Source: Caecibacteroides pullorum (GTDB lineage Bacteria; Bacteroidota; Bacteroidia; Bacteroidales; Bacteroidaceae). From it: a stretch of 64,000 nucleotides of DNA. Position numbers and translations under genes: made by a program. The DNA lies in contig NZ_JAAZTS010000001.1 of the NCBI RefSeq assembly GCF_019239235.1, positions 399,202 through 463,201 of the forward strand. The letters run 5' to 3'. The stretch's first letter is position 1. Every line of letters begins with the position of its first letter. The notes below the pieces were generated by a model, which made no database searches, had not been told where the DNA came from, and was given only the letters and a program-made list of their open reading frames with translations. This document shows positions 33,330 through 42,799 of this stretch, in pieces.

Positions 33330-35594
33330 ATGTCACATTTACCTACCCTGATAAGCGACCTGGCCCTCATCCTGGTGTGTGCGGGCCTGATGACGCTACT
33401 TTTCAAGAAACTCAAGCAGCCGCTGGTGTTGGGCTACGTGGTGGCAGGCTTCCTGGCCAGTCCGCACATGCCTTATACGCCTTCGGTAATGGATACGGCC
33501 AACATCCAGACGTGGGCCGATTTGGGAGTTGTTTTCCTGCTCTTTGCCTTGGGACTGGATTTCAGCCTGAAGAAAATTGCCAAGGTGGGCGGAGCGGCCA
33601 TCATTGCGGCGTGTACCATTATCTTCTGTATGATTCTGTTAGGGATGGCCGTGGGGTCGGGTTTCGGCTGGAAGCGGATGGACTGTCTGTTTCTGGGCGG
33701 TATGATTGCCATGTCGTCCACGACTATCATTTATAAAGCGTTCGACGACTTGGGGTTGCGGAAGAAACAGTTTGCTGGCCTGGTGCTGAGCGTGCTTATT
33801 CTGGAAGATATCCTGGCTATCGTGCTGATGGTGGTACTCTCAACGATGGCGGCGAGCCACAATTTCGAAGGGGCGGAAATGATGGAGAGCATCCTGAAGC
33901 TGATGTTCTTCCTGGTACTTTGGTTTGTAGTGGGCATTTACCTGATACCTGGGCTGTTAAAGCGCTGCCGTCGGCTGATGAGCGATGAGACGTTGCTCAT
34001 TGTGGCGCTGGGTTTATGCTTTGCGATGGTGGTGATAGCGTCCAAGACAGGCTTTTCGCCAGCATTTGGTGCTTTCATTATGGGGTCTATCCTGGCAGAG
34101 ACGGCCGAGGCGGAGTCGATCGAACGGCTGGTGGCTCCGGTGAAAGACCTGTTTGGTGCAGTGTTCTTCGTATCGGTGGGCATGATGGTCGATCCGGCGA
34201 TGATAGTGGAATATGCCGTTCCCATCTTGGTCATCACCCTGGCGGTTATTGGCGGTCAGGCGGTGTTTGGTACACTGGGCGTGCTGCTCTCCGGTCAGCC
34301 GCTGAAGACGGCGATGCAATGTGGTTTCAGTTTGACACAGATTGGTGAATTTGCGTTCATCATTGCCTCGCTGGGCGTTTCGTTGGGTGTGACGAGTAAT
34401 TTCCTCTATCCCATTGTCGTGGCGGTATCGGTCATCACAACCTTCCTCACCCCCTACATGATCCGTGTGGCGGGGCCGGCTTCAACGTTTGTAGACAGCC
34501 ATCTGCCGGCAAAGTGGCGTGCCTGGCTGGAACGTTATGCTACAGCGGGTTCGCCAACGATGAACCACGAAAGTCTGTGGAAGAAGCTCATCGTGGCGCT
34601 GGTGCGCATTACGGTGGTCTACTCGGTGGTGAGTATCGCTGTTGTGGCGTTAGCATTTCGGCTGTTGGTGCCGTTGCTGCGCGAGGCGTTGCCAGGCATT
34701 TGGGGGCAACTGGCTTCGGCGGTTATTATCATCCTGTGTCTTGCACCTTTCCTGCGTGCCATTATGATTAAGAAAAACCATTCGGTAGAGTTTACCACCC
34801 TGTGGAAAGAGAGTCGGGCCAATCGGGCACCGCTGGTAGCAACCGTTGTGTTGCGCATTTTGGTGGCAGCAGGGTTTGTGATCTTCGTGATCGGCGGATT
34901 GTTCAAGATGTCTGTTGGATTGGTATTGGGTGTGGCAGTGCTATTGTTGGTACTGATGATTATGTCGCGTCAGCTGAAGCGCCAGTCTATTCTTATCGAA
35001 CGTACATTTTTCCAGAATCTGCGTTATCGCGACATGCGGGCGGAATATCTTGGCGAGAAGAAACCCGAATATGCCGGACGCCTCTTGTCGCGCGACTTGC
35101 ACTTGGCCGACTACGTACTACCCTCTGAGGCACGTTGGGCCGGGCGGACGTTGGGCGAGCTGAATTTCGGCAGTAAGTATGGAGTTCACGTGGTGTCTGT
35201 ATTACGCGGGCGTCGACGATTTAATATTCCTGGGGCAAGCTTGCGTCTGTTTCCTCAGGACAAACTGCAAGTAATCGGTACCGACGAAGACCTGGCCGTC
35301 TTTAGTCGCGATATGGAGCAGGCTTCCGCTCTCGAAACCGACGTGGTGGAGAAGAGCGAGATGATTCTGCGTCAGTTCAGTGTGGATGCCGGTTCGCCTT
35401 TCTTGGGCAAGACGCTGCGCGAGGCAGGTATCCGTGAGAAGTATCGCTGTCTTATTGCTGGTGTAGATCGTGGCGACGGCACTTTGCATGCTCCTGTTCC
35501 GGCCGAACCTTTCTTGGAGGGTGATGTGGTGTGGATTGTGGGCGAGAGCAACGATGTACGCCGCTTGGTAAAATCAGAGGAAAAAGAAGAATAA
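33330..35594 (+). CDS. CPA2-type cation:proton antiporter with two TrkA-C domains
   Basis: This 754-residue protein has about 12 N-terminal membrane helices of the Na+/H+ exchanger fold (KefB-like, with FALGLDFSLKKI and the LEDILAIVLM stretch). After it come four more hydrophobic helices (about 420-590) and two RCK-C/TrkA-C ligand domains at the C-terminus (about 620-680 and 690-750). The NAD-binding RCK-N domain of KefB/KefC is missing. It moves K+ or Na+ against protons. The ATG at 33330 with GGAGGAA before it was chosen over an upstream in-frame codon at 33207. Confidence 0.9.
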   Translation: MSHLPTLISDLALILVCAGLMTLLFKKLKQPLVLGYVVAGFLASPHMPYTPSVMDTANIQTWADLGVVFLLFALGLDFSLKKIAKVGGAAIIAACTIIFCMILLGMAVGSGFGWKRMDCLFLGGMIAMSSTTIIYKAFDDLGLRKKQFAGLVLSVLILEDILAIVLMVVLSTMAASHNFEGAEMMESILKLMFFLVLWFVVGIYLIPGLLKRCRRLMSDETLLIVALGLCFAMVVIASKTGFSPAFGAFIMGSILAETAEAESIERLVAPVKDLFGAVFFVSVGMMVDPAMIVEYAVPILVITLAVIGGQAVFGTLGVLLSGQPLKTAMQCGFSLTQIGEFAFIIASLGVSLGVTSNFLYPIVVAVSVITTFLTPYMIRVAGPASTFVDSHLPAKWRAWLERYATAGSPTMNHESLWKKLIVALVRITVVYSVVSIAVVALAFRLLVPLLREALPGIWGQLASAVIIILCLAPFLRAIMIKKNHSVEFTTLWKESRANRAPLVATVVLRILVAAGFVIFVIGGLFKMSVGLVLGVAVLLLVLMIMSRQLKRQSILIERTFFQNLRYRDMRAEYLGEKKPEYAGRLLSRDLHLADYVLPSEARWAGRTLGELNFGSKYGVHVVSVLRGRRRFNIPGASLRLFPQDKLQVIGTDEDLAVFSRDMEQASALETDVVEKSEMILRQFSVDAGSPFLGKTLREAGIREKYRCLIAGVDRGDGTLHAPVPAEPFLEGDVVWIVGESNDVRRLVKSEEKEE

Positions 35595-35636
35595 TTATTT
35601 AACAAAAAGATAGTAAATCCTTAAAACGAGAAAGAA

Positions 35637-36062
35637 ATGAAAAGCGATCCGAAAGAATGTCTGTATTGTCAGAACAACGAAACATTGCATAACTTGATGA
35701 TTGAATTTGCCCAACTGGGTGTATCTCGTGCTTTCCTCTTCAAAGAGCAGACCTATCGCGGTCGTTGTCTTGTGGCCTATAAAGATCACGTGAACGATTT
35801 GAACGAGCTGTCTGACGACGAACGTAATGCTTTCATGGCCGACGTGGTCCGTGTGACCCGCGCTATGCAAAAGGTGTTCAATCCCGAAAAAATTAATTAT
35901 GGTGCCTATTCCGACAAGCTGTCGCACCTGCATTTCCATTTGGCACCGAAATATGTAGACGGCCCTGATTACGGTGGTACATTCCAGATGAACCCTGGTA
36001 AGGTTTATCTTTCTGATGCCGAGTATCAGGAGATGATCGAGGCGCTGAAAGCAGCACTTTGA
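35637..36062 (+). CDS. HIT family nucleotide-binding protein
   Basis: This 141-residue protein has the histidine triad HLHFHLAP near residues 100-107. It also has a CxxC pair near the N-terminus (CLYC) and the RCLVAYKDHVNDLNEL strand of the HIT fold. HIT enzymes hydrolyse nucleoside phosphoramidates, dinucleoside polyphosphates or similar substrates. It lies 42 bases after the antiporter gene and ends before a bidirectional terminator. Confidence 0.93.
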   Translation: MKSDPKECLYCQNNETLHNLMIEFAQLGVSRAFLFKEQTYRGRCLVAYKDHVNDLNELSDDERNAFMADVVRVTRAMQKVFNPEKINYGAYSDKLSHLHFHLAPKYVDGPDYGGTFQMNPGKVYLSDAEYQEMIEALKAAL

Positions 36063-36081
36063 GAATGGAAAATGTAAAATT

Positions 36082-36128
36082 GAGAATGGAGAATTAAATT
36101 ATTAATATACATCTCCATTCTCGATTTT
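36082..36128. terminator. Bidirectional terminator between converging genes
   Basis: GAGAATGGAGA (36082-36092) pairs perfectly with TCTCCATTCTC (36112-36122) across an A/T loop, with a T-rich tail on the plus strand and A/T on the other. It serves the HIT gene and the convergent fused gene. Confidence 0.85.
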
Positions 36129-36130
36129 TA

Positions 36131-37588
36131 TTAAATTTTTCCCAGTATCTTGTCCATCACCCAGTTTGTCAGCGTGGCACTTTCGCCGTCGCAGGTGCAA
36201 ACCGATTTTCCCAACAAGTGGTCTACGACCGCCTGGATGAGCGGTTGCTGAACGTAGAGTGGATTAGCGATGGGAATTTCCTCGCGGCCCTTTTCGGTAT
36301 GCAAGGCTATTGGATCGTAGGTGAAGACGGAAAAGCAGATCATACCTTTATCGCCGATGATTTCGATACGGTCCTCGCGGGCGGAGTCGTCGGCTACGAA
36401 ACACCATGAACCGCTGCCGACCAGTCCGTTGTCGAATTGAAAGCAGGCACTGATGGTATCTTCTGCCTGATAAAGTCCCCCGCGGTTGCTCTTGTAGCCG
36501 CTGGCTTCCAGAATACAGCCGAAGATTTCCTGCAGTAGGTCGATCTGATGGGGAGCCAAGTCATAGAAGTATCCGCCTCCTGCTATGTCGGGTTGTACAC
36601 GCCAAGGCAGGTTTTCGCGATTGTAATCCAAATTGCGTGGTGGTTGGGCAAAGCGTATTTGGATATTGATGACGTTGCCGATGGCACCTTCCTCGACAAG
36701 CGATTTTACTTTCTGAAAGTAGGGTAGATAGCGGCGGTAATAGGCTACAAAGCAGGGAACGCCCGTTTCTTGCGAGATGCGGTTGATGCGGCAGCACTCT
36801 TCGTAAGTGACGGCCATCGGTTTTTCGATATAGACCGGCTTGCCTGCCTTCATGGCCATGATGGCATATGTGGCATGAGAAGAAGGGGGAGTGGCGATGT
36901 AGACGGCATTTACGTCTTCATCGTCTATCAGCTCTTGGGCGTCGTCATACCATTTGGGAATGTTGCGCTCCTTGGCGTATGTCTTGGCTTTGGCACCATT
37001 GCGACTCATGACAGCCACAACTTCGGAGCCTTCTATTTTCTGGAAAGCGGGGCCGCTCTTGTATTTGGTCACTTCTCCGCAACCGATGAAACCCCATCTG
37101 ATCTTTTCTCTTTTCATTGTGCAAGACGTTTTTTGATCTATTACAATTACAGTTGTATATTCATCGTCGTCTTCGTCGTCGAAGTCAAAGTCGAAATCGA
37201 AGTCGTCCATGAATTCGGGTGTAGTGAATTCTTCGAGGCTGCGGCGATCCTTCTTTGTAGGACGTCCTGTACCCTTGGCGCGGTTCACGAAACCACTGAC
37301 ACGACTCATTTCCAACAATTCGTACTGGTCGGGTGTAGTGACGTTTTCCATCATTTCGGCCACGAGCTTGGCGCCCACACGTTTTTCAATGGCCTGAAGT
37401 ACTTTGAACGAGTAGGTGATGGGAGGCTTGCGTACCTGTACTATGTCGCCTGGCTTCACCATGCGGGCAGCTTTGGCTTGTGCACCGTTGATGCTGATAC
37501 GACCTTTCTTGCAGGCTTCAGCGGCGATGGTGCGTGTCTTGAAGATACGCACGGCCCACATCCATTTGTCTATTCTGGCTTCACTCAT
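36131..37588 (-). CDS. Fused frame: S4 RNA-binding domain plus Gfo/Idh/MocA oxidoreductase
   Basis: One uninterrupted frame of 485 codons holds two unrelated proteins. Residues 1-143 form an Hsp15/S4-type RNA-binding protein ([25 protein letters not shown]) with an acidic Asp/Phe/Glu tail. Residues 158-485 form a Gfo/Idh/MocA oxidoreductase ([46 protein letters not shown]). An internal ATG (37117) begins the MKREKIRWG start of the second protein. In relatives these are expected as two genes, so loss of a stop or a small indel is likely. Whether one fused protein or two are made is open. The start overlaps pth by four bases (ATGA). Confidence 0.85.
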   Translation of the reverse strand: MSEARIDKWMWAVRIFKTRTIAAEACKKGRISINGAQAKAARMVKPGDIVQVRKPPITYSFKVLQAIEKRVGAKLVAEMMENVTTPDQYELLEMSRVSGFVNRAKGTGRPTKKDRRSLEEFTTPEFMDDFDFDFDFDDEDDDEYTTVIVIDQKTSCTMKREKIRWGFIGCGEVTKYKSGPAFQKIEGSEVVAVMSRNGAKAKTYAKERNIPKWYDDAQELIDDEDVNAVYIATPPSSHATYAIMAMKAGKPVYIEKPMAVTYEECCRINRISQETGVPCFVAYYRRYLPYFQKVKSLVEEGAIGNVINIQIRFAQPPRNLDYNRENLPWRVQPDIAGGGYFYDLAPHQIDLLQEIFGCILEASGYKSNRGGLYQAEDTISACFQFDNGLVGSGSWCFVADDSAREDRIEIIGDKGMICFSVFTYDPIALHTEKGREEIPIANPLYVQQPLIQAVVDHLLGKSVCTCDGESATLTNWVMDKILGKI

Positions 37589-38148
37589 TTCTTGTTGAAT
37601 TGGTTCATGGTTATGTCGATTCCTGCCAGGCAGAAGCTTTTCACGATTTCGCCCGCGGTTTTCAGTCGTTCGGGCATGGTCTTCCAGTCCTCGTCCGAGA
37701 AGTGCCCCAGCACGTAGTCCACTTGTCCGCCGCGAGGAAAGTCGTTACCGATGCCGAAGCGCAGGCGGGCGTAGTTCTGCGTGCCCAGTGTGGCGGCAAT
37801 GTGCTTCAGGCCATTGTGGCCCGCGTCGCTTCCTTTTCCTTTCAGGCGCAGGGTACCGAAGGGCAAGGCAAGATCATCTACGACGATGAGCGTATTTTCC
37901 AACGGAATGTTTTCTTTCTGCATCCAGTAGCGTACGGCGTTTCCACTGAGGTTCATGTAGGTTGACGGCTTGAGCAGCAATAGCTGGCGTCCTTTGACCG
38001 ACAGGGTAGTGGTGAAGCCGTAACGGCCGTCCTTAAAGGTGGCACCTGCTTCCTGAGCCAATGCGTCTACCACCATGAAGCCTATGTTGTGGCGGGTTTC
38101 GTGATATTCGGGGCCTATGTTTCCAAGGCCTACAATCAGGTATTTCAT
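37585..38148 (-). CDS. pth: Peptidyl-tRNA hydrolase
   Basis: This 187-residue protein has the Pth motifs: [24 protein letters not shown] with the catalytic His, [28 protein letters not shown] and [10 protein letters not shown]. It frees tRNA from peptidyl-tRNA that drops off the ribosome. The frame continues to 38205, but the ATG at 38148 gives the standard N-terminus. Its stop overlaps the start of the S4-domain gene, so both are translated from one mRNA. Confidence 0.96.
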   Translation of the reverse strand: MKYLIVGLGNIGPEYHETRHNIGFMVVDALAQEAGATFKDGRYGFTTTLSVKGRQLLLLKPSTYMNLSGNAVRYWMQKENIPLENTLIVVDDLALPFGTLRLKGKGSDAGHNGLKHIAATLGTQNYARLRFGIGNDFPRGGQVDYVLGHFSDEDWKTMPERLKTAGEIVKSFCLAGIDITMNQFNKK

Positions 38149-38176
38149 TTTGTTCTCAAATTTGTAGGGAAAGGGA

Positions 38177-38240
38177 AAAGCATTGCTTTCCTTGGCGTAT
38201 TCCATCGTTTTCCTTCGAACATCCCATCGTTTTCCTTGGA
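38177..38240. repeat. Three 22-bp palindromic units (AAAGCATTGCTTT type)
   Basis: The word TTTCCTT(G/C)G recurs at 38187, 38209 and 38231, exactly 22 bases apart. The first unit starts with the palindrome AAAGCATTGCTTT, and its first 21 bases are identical to those at 52908-52928. The array is in the leader of pth. Confidence 0.72.
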
Positions 38241-38264
38241 GGAACTCTATGGCGTGTCCGGCTG

Positions 38265-38342
38265 ATAAAAAAAGGACGCGGATTATCGCAGCTTTCCGCG
38301 GATTGTGTAAACCAAACCTGCGTCTCTGCGTTAATCCGCGTC
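38265..38342 (-). terminator. Large hairpin, probable rplY terminator
   Basis: GACGCGGATTATCGCAG (38275-38291) pairs with CTGCGTTAATCCGCGTC (38326-38342) with one mismatch. On the minus strand, coming from rplY, the stem is followed by seven T residues. The CGGATT words resemble the inner part of the TTAGGCACG repeat family, so it may be a relative of that element. Confidence 0.75.
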
Positions 38343-38385
38343 TTTCTTGTTTCGTTTATCCTTATCTCAGAAAGGAACGTTCCGA

Positions 38386-38976
38386 TTAGTTGTTTGCGGC
38401 AGCGGCAGCACCTCTTGCAGCACGTGTCAGCTTAACGGCGCAAACGACAGCTTCTTTGGCGTTCATCAGTTCCAGACCTTCGTAGTTCAGTTCGCCAACC
38501 TTAACAGTCTTACCCAGACCCAGGTGAGAAACGTTTACTACCAGTCTTTCAGGGATAACGTTGTAGAGGGCTTTTACTTTCAGCTTACGCATCTGCAGAG
38601 CCAGCTTACCACCGGCCTTTACACCTTCTGCCAAACCTTCGAGCTGTACGGGTACTTCCATTACGATAGGTTTAGTTTCGTCGATCTGATAGAAGTCAAC
38701 GTGCAGGATGGTATCCTTTACAGGGTGGAACTGGATGTCCTTCATGATGGCGTTGTACTTCTTGCCGTCGATTACGAGGTCTACTACATAGATGTGCGGA
38801 GTGTAAACCAGGTTGCGCAGGCCGTCTGCAGGTACAGTGAAGTGGATGTTTTCGCCACCACCATAGAGTACGCAGGGTACACCGTTGTTTTTACGAATGG
38901 CCTTCAAGGCTCTTGTCTGTTCCGAAGAACGCTCTGCAATGGTTCTTGCAGTTCCTTTTACTTCAATTGATTTCAT
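38386..38976 (-). CDS. rplY: 50S ribosomal protein L25 / general stress protein Ctc
   Basis: This 196-residue protein is of the long (Ctc-type) L25 form: an N-terminal 5S-rRNA-binding domain (MKSIEVKGTARTI, VPCVLYGGGENIHF) and a C-terminal TL5 domain (EVPVQLEGLAEGVKAGGKL), with an Ala/Asn-rich end. It has its own strong promoter and a leader of about 95 nt with two hairpins. It reads toward pth. Confidence 0.95.
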   Translation of the reverse strand: MKSIEVKGTARTIAERSSEQTRALKAIRKNNGVPCVLYGGGENIHFTVPADGLRNLVYTPHIYVVDLVIDGKKYNAIMKDIQFHPVKDTILHVDFYQIDETKPIVMEVPVQLEGLAEGVKAGGKLALQMRKLKVKALYNVIPERLVVNVSHLGLGKTVKVGELNYEGLELMNAKEAVVCAVKLTRAARGAAAAANN

Positions 38977-39002
38977 TTGAATTAATTTTTTGTGTTACTC
39001 TA

Positions 39003-39056
39003 AATTAAGTAGTTGTTTTTGCTTAATTCACCATCACACGATGCGGCCTGGCCGCA
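39003..39056 (-). promoter_or_regulatory. Structured 5' leader of rplY
   Basis: Two inverted repeats lie in the transcribed leader: TGCGGCC-T-GGCCGCA (39042-39056, perfect) and AATTAAG (39003-39009) with CTTAATT (39022-39028). The second is close to the ribosome-binding region. They could mediate feedback by L25, but this is a guess from position only. Confidence 0.45.
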
Positions 39057-39076
39057 CATGCTGTAAAAAAGCGGTG

Positions 39077-39107
39077 CAAAAGTACTGCTTCTTTTTGAAT
39101 AATCAAA
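39077..39107 (-). promoter_or_regulatory. Promoter of rplY
   Basis: The minus strand reads TTTG (complement of 39104-39107), 19 bases, then TACTTTTG (complement of 39077-39084), an excellent match to the phylum consensus. Confidence 0.85.
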
Positions 39108-39116
39108 GGGTTGTGC

Positions 39117-39536
39117 TTAAAAATCGATGTCAATCTTGATTTCGCCTTCTGCCAAGGCTGCTGTATCGTTGCCGGCCGTTTCCTGTTGAGCGCTTGTGCT
39201 TTGAGGGTCGTCGGCTTCTTTTTTATTTTCATTTTTGGGTGTGCAGGCGCCTTGTTGTTCCTGAATGAAACTGATGGATTGCTTCAAACCGTTCATGAAC
39301 TTCTCGAAGTCTTCCTGATAGAGGAATATTTTATGCTTTTCGAAGCTCACTTGTGATTCTTCGCCTTCACCACTGATGATTTTTTTGCTTTCTGTAATGG
39401 CAAGGAACATTTCGTCTTTTCTGTTTTTCTTTACATCCAAATAATAGATGCGTTTGCCGGCCTTGATGGCTTGGGAATATAAGATTTCCTTGTCACTGCT
39501 CTCTCCACCGTTTTTCTTTTTCCACTCTTCTTCCAT
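39117..39536 (-). CDS. DUF3276 (PUR-alpha-like) nucleic acid-binding protein
   Basis: This 139-residue protein has a short charged N-terminus, one PUR-type domain (ILYSQAIKAGKRIYYLDVKKN, FLAITESKKI, FEKHKIFLYQEDFEKFMNGL) and an acidic, Ala/Gln/Thr-rich tail. PUR-type proteins of Bacteroidetes and Borrelia bind single-stranded nucleic acid. It is separated from rplY by the rplY promoter. No promoter of its own was recognised in the 257-base divergent gap to nusB. Confidence 0.87.
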   Translation of the reverse strand: MEEEWKKKNGGESSDKEILYSQAIKAGKRIYYLDVKKNRKDEMFLAITESKKIISGEGEESQVSFEKHKIFLYQEDFEKFMNGLKQSISFIQEQQGACTPKNENKKEADDPQSTSAQQETAGNDTAALAEGEIKIDIDF

Positions 39537-39751
39537 AACTAGTCAGTAAATAGTAATAGGTCGTTAATACTGTTTTAATCTCGATATTTTCGTGCGTTGG
39601 GTCCCGTCGTTTATAGAGCTGACGGAGCCGAGCGACTTGTATCGGGGCTCAAAATTGACGATTTTTTTTCAACTGTCAAAAGAAAATGGCTGGATTATCA
39701 ACTTCTGCAATAAAAAAACTGATTTATTTATGCCAAGTCATTAAAAATGCC

Positions 39752-39759
39752 TACTTTTG
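39752..39759 (+). promoter_or_regulatory. Candidate -7 box of the nusB operon
   Basis: TACTTTTG fits TAnnTTTG and lies 34 bases before the nusB ATG at 39794. The -33 region is only weakly matched. Confidence 0.55.
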
Positions 39760-39793
39760 TCCCCTGTTAAACAAACCTATTTATATAAGATAT

Positions 39794-40720
39794 ATGATTA
39801 ACAGAGTTCTTATTCGTCTTAAGATTATACAGATTGTATATGCTTATTATCAGAACGGCAGCAAGAATTTAGACTCGGCGGAGAAAGAATTGTTCTTCAG
39901 CCTTTCCAAGGCTTATGACTTGTACAATTATCTGCTGATGCTGATGATGGCTTTGACGAACTATGCACAAAAACGTATTTCGGCTGCGAAAGCCAAGTTG
40001 GCACCTACGCCAGAGGAATTGTATCCTAACACTAAGTTTGTGGAAAACAAGTTTATCGCCCAGTTGGAGGTGAATAAACAGCTATTGGATTTCATGTCCA
40101 CTCAGAAACGCTCGTGGGACAACGACGAGGATTTCGTGAAGAGCCTTTACGAAAAAATCATTGCTTCGGACATATATAAGGAATATATGGCATCCGACGA
40201 CCGTTCTTATGAAGCCGACCGCGAGCTGTGGCGGAAGCTTTATAAGACTTTTATCTTCAATAACGAAGCATTGGATTCCTTGCTCGAAGATCAGAGCCTC
40301 TATTGGAATGACGACAAGGAAATTGTAGACACTTTTGTGCTGAAGACCATCAAGCGCTTTGATGAAAAGAACGGGGCTAATCAGGAATTGTTGCCCGAGT
40401 TCAAGGACGACGAAGATCGCGAATTTGCGCGTCGCCTTTTCCGTCGCACCATTCTCAACTGTGACTACTATCGCCATCTTATCAGCGAAAATATCCGTAA
40501 CTGGGATTTGGACCGCGTGGCTTTCATGGATGTCATTATCATGCAGTGCGCCTTGGCCGAGATTTTGAGCTTCCCTAACATTCCTATCAGTGTGTCATTG
40601 AACGAATATGTCGACATTGCCAAGTTGTACAGCACAGCGAAGAGTGGTAGCTTTGTGAACGGAACGCTGGACGGAATTGTTAATCAATTGAAAAAAGATG
40701 GAAAGCTGTCGAAAAACTGA
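39794..40720 (+). CDS. nusB: Transcription antitermination protein NusB (long Bacteroidetes form)
   Basis: This 308-residue protein has a C-terminal NusB helical domain (FARRLFRRTILNCDYYRHLI, then AFMDVIIMQCALAEI and VSLNEYVDIAKLYSTAKSGSFVNGTLDGI). About 150 residues precede it, which is usual for Bacteroidetes but twice the E. coli length. NusB with S10 binds the boxA of rRNA transcripts. The frame is open from 39686; MINRVLIRLK at 39794 was chosen. It is the first gene of nusB-yajC-ybbR-coaE. Confidence 0.92.
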   Translation: MINRVLIRLKIIQIVYAYYQNGSKNLDSAEKELFFSLSKAYDLYNYLLMLMMALTNYAQKRISAAKAKLAPTPEELYPNTKFVENKFIAQLEVNKQLLDFMSTQKRSWDNDEDFVKSLYEKIIASDIYKEYMASDDRSYEADRELWRKLYKTFIFNNEALDSLLEDQSLYWNDDKEIVDTFVLKTIKRFDEKNGANQELLPEFKDDEDREFARRLFRRTILNCDYYRHLISENIRNWDLDRVAFMDVIIMQCALAEILSFPNIPISVSLNEYVDIAKLYSTAKSGSFVNGTLDGIVNQLKKDGKLSKN

Positions 40721-40765
40721 TATCTTTGCTTTCCAAACTTATAAAAAAACAAACGGAAAAATCTT

Positions 40766-41098
40766 ATGAATTTAATGACAGTATTTCTTTTGCAGGCTCC
40801 AGTTACAGGACCTGATGCCAGCTGGACATGGATCATGCTGATTGCCATGTTCGTTATCATGTATTTCTTTATGATTCGTCCGCAGAACAAAAAGCAGAAG
40901 GAAATCGCCAATTTCCGCAAATCGCTTCAGGTGAACCAGAAGGTTATCACAGCCGGAGGTATCCATGGTGTGATTAAGGAAATCAATGATAATGATGTAG
41001 TGCTGGAAATCGCTTCGAACGTAAAAATCCGTATCGACAAGAATTCAATCTTCGCTGCCGCAGCTGATGCCAACAACAGCCAGGCTGCCAATAAATAA
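40766..41098 (+). CDS. yajC: Preprotein translocase subunit YajC
   Basis: This 110-residue protein has a single N-terminal membrane helix with the MYFFMIRPQNKKQKE signature, then the RKSLQVNQKVITAGGIHGVIKEI domain. YajC sits with SecDF in the inner membrane. It follows nusB by 45 bases and precedes the YbbR-like gene by 12. Confidence 0.95.
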   Translation: MNLMTVFLLQAPVTGPDASWTWIMLIAMFVIMYFFMIRPQNKKQKEIANFRKSLQVNQKVITAGGIHGVIKEINDNDVVLEIASNVKIRIDKNSIFAAAADANNSQAANK

Positions 41099-41110
41099 AA
41101 AACGATACTT

Positions 41111-42127
41111 ATGTTCGAACAGAGGAACATAAAGCGCTTATTTTTGAAGACGAAGAAACAGACAAAGGACTTCCTGCTCAGTGCGAAGAGCCGGGAGTTC
41201 TTTGTTTTTTTGTGTTTCTTTTTCATTGCGGCAGGCTTTTGGTTACTTCAGACGCTGAACAACGATTATGAGACAGAGTTTTCTATCCCAGTTCGGCTGA
41301 GAAATGTCCCTGAAAATGTGGTTATTACTTCTGAGCCAGTGTCTGAAGTCAGGGTAAGGGTACGTGATAAGGGTACAGTGTTGCTCAACTATATGCTTGG
41401 CAAAAATTTTTATCCAGTAATCCTTGATTTCAAGAACTATATTAACATGGGAAACCATGTCCAAGTGCAGACCTCACAGGTGCAAAAATGGATAACAGGC
41501 CAGCTGAACGCTTCTACCGCATTGCTTTCTATGAAGCCTGATACGTTGGAGTACTACTATTCTACGGGTGTGTCCAAGATGATACCAGTCAAGTTGTGTG
41601 GCAACGTGAGTGCAGGCGAACAATATTATTTGCCCGATACGCTTTTTACGCCAGATTCAGTTCGAGTTTATGCTCCTTCGGATGCTTTAGATACGATGAA
41701 AGTCGCTTATACTTTACCTTTGAATCTGGATAATATTACCGATACTTTGGAACGTGAAGTTACTTTGTCGGCCCCGAAGGGTGCAAAATATATTCCAGCT
41801 TCTGTAAAACTGACATTGCCAGTCGATATGTATACGGAGAAAACAGTAGAAGTACCCCTACGAGGTGTTAATTTCCCTGCCGACAAAGTGTTACGAGCTT
41901 TCCCGTCGAAGATAAAGATCTCTTTTCAGGTAGGAATGGGGCGCTTTCGTCAAATTACAGCTGACGATTTTCATTTGGTCGTTTCTTATGAAGAGCTGGT
42001 TCACTTGGGTAGCGAAAAGTATACAGTTAAGTTAAGGACTTTGCCTGAAGGAGTCAGTCATGTGCGTTTCAACCCCGAACAAGTTGATTTCTTGATAGAG
42101 CAAATACCGGCAGATTATGGCTATTAG
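41111..42127 (+). CDS. YbbR-like domain protein
   Basis: This 338-residue protein has one N-terminal membrane helix ([17 protein letters not shown]) and extracytoplasmic YbbR-type beta domains (about 55-135 and 220-330). YbbR proteins in Firmicutes (CdaR) regulate a di-AMP cyclase; no cyclase gene is nearby, so that role is not implied. The end overlaps the start of coaE by 11 bases, which points to translational coupling. Confidence 0.87.
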   Translation: MFEQRNIKRLFLKTKKQTKDFLLSAKSREFFVFLCFFFIAAGFWLLQTLNNDYETEFSIPVRLRNVPENVVITSEPVSEVRVRVRDKGTVLLNYMLGKNFYPVILDFKNYINMGNHVQVQTSQVQKWITGQLNASTALLSMKPDTLEYYYSTGVSKMIPVKLCGNVSAGEQYYLPDTLFTPDSVRVYAPSDALDTMKVAYTLPLNLDNITDTLEREVTLSAPKGAKYIPASVKLTLPVDMYTEKTVEVPLRGVNFPADKVLRAFPSKIKISFQVGMGRFRQITADDFHLVVSYEELVHLGSEKYTVKLRTLPEGVSHVRFNPEQVDFLIEQIPADYGY

Positions 42128-42725
42128 GATAGGGTTAACAGGAGGAATTGGTAGTGGCAAGAGTGTTGTGTCGCGTTTGTTGGAAGTGATGGGTATTCCC
42201 GTCTACATTTCTGATATCGAAACTCGTCGGCTGATGGTTGCGGATGAAAGTATCCGTCGTGGTCTGACGTCATTGTTGGGAGAAAATGTATACATCGGGG
42301 AAAATCTGAACAAACCTTTGTTGGCTTCTTATTTGTTTGGCAGTGCGGAACATGCAGCTCAAGTAAATGCAATTGTACATCCGCGGGTCAAGGATGATTT
42401 TCGTCTTTGGTGCTCTGCCCGTTCTATATGTCCTTGGGTAGGTATAGAATCAGCTATACTTTTGGAAGCAGGGTTTCGGGGTGAAGTCGATAAAGTAGTT
42501 ATGGTTTATGCCCCTTTGGAAGTCCGTATTCAGCGGGCCGTCAGTCGTGATGCATCGTCACGCGAACTGATAGAGCAACGTATCCGCCGTCAGATGGATG
42601 ACGAAGAAAAACGCAGGATGGCTGATTATGTCATCGTAAATGATGGTAATTCTCCTCTGATTCCTCAGGTTTTGGCTCTGATTTCTTCGCTATCTAAAAA
42701 TATTGATTACCTTTGCGAGCGCTAA
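42117..42725 (+). CDS. coaE: Dephospho-CoA kinase
   Basis: This 202-residue P-loop kinase has GGIGSGKS at residues 9-16, the DIETRRLM segment and VNAIVHPRV. It phosphorylates dephospho-CoA, the last step of coenzyme A synthesis. It overlaps the YbbR-like gene by 11 bases and is the end of the nusB operon or shortly before the DUF5606 gene (74-base gap). Confidence 0.95.
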   Translation: MAIRIGLTGGIGSGKSVVSRLLEVMGIPVYISDIETRRLMVADESIRRGLTSLLGENVYIGENLNKPLLASYLFGSAEHAAQVNAIVHPRVKDDFRLWCSARSICPWVGIESAILLEAGFRGEVDKVVMVYAPLEVRIQRAVSRDASSRELIEQRIRRQMDDEEKRRMADYVIVNDGNSPLIPQVLALISSLSKNIDYLCER

Positions 42726-42799
42726 TGCAGACGGACTTTCCGAAGCAATATAGTGGTATTTTTTATTTGTCTAATATTAAAAATTGAATAGAACAGATT

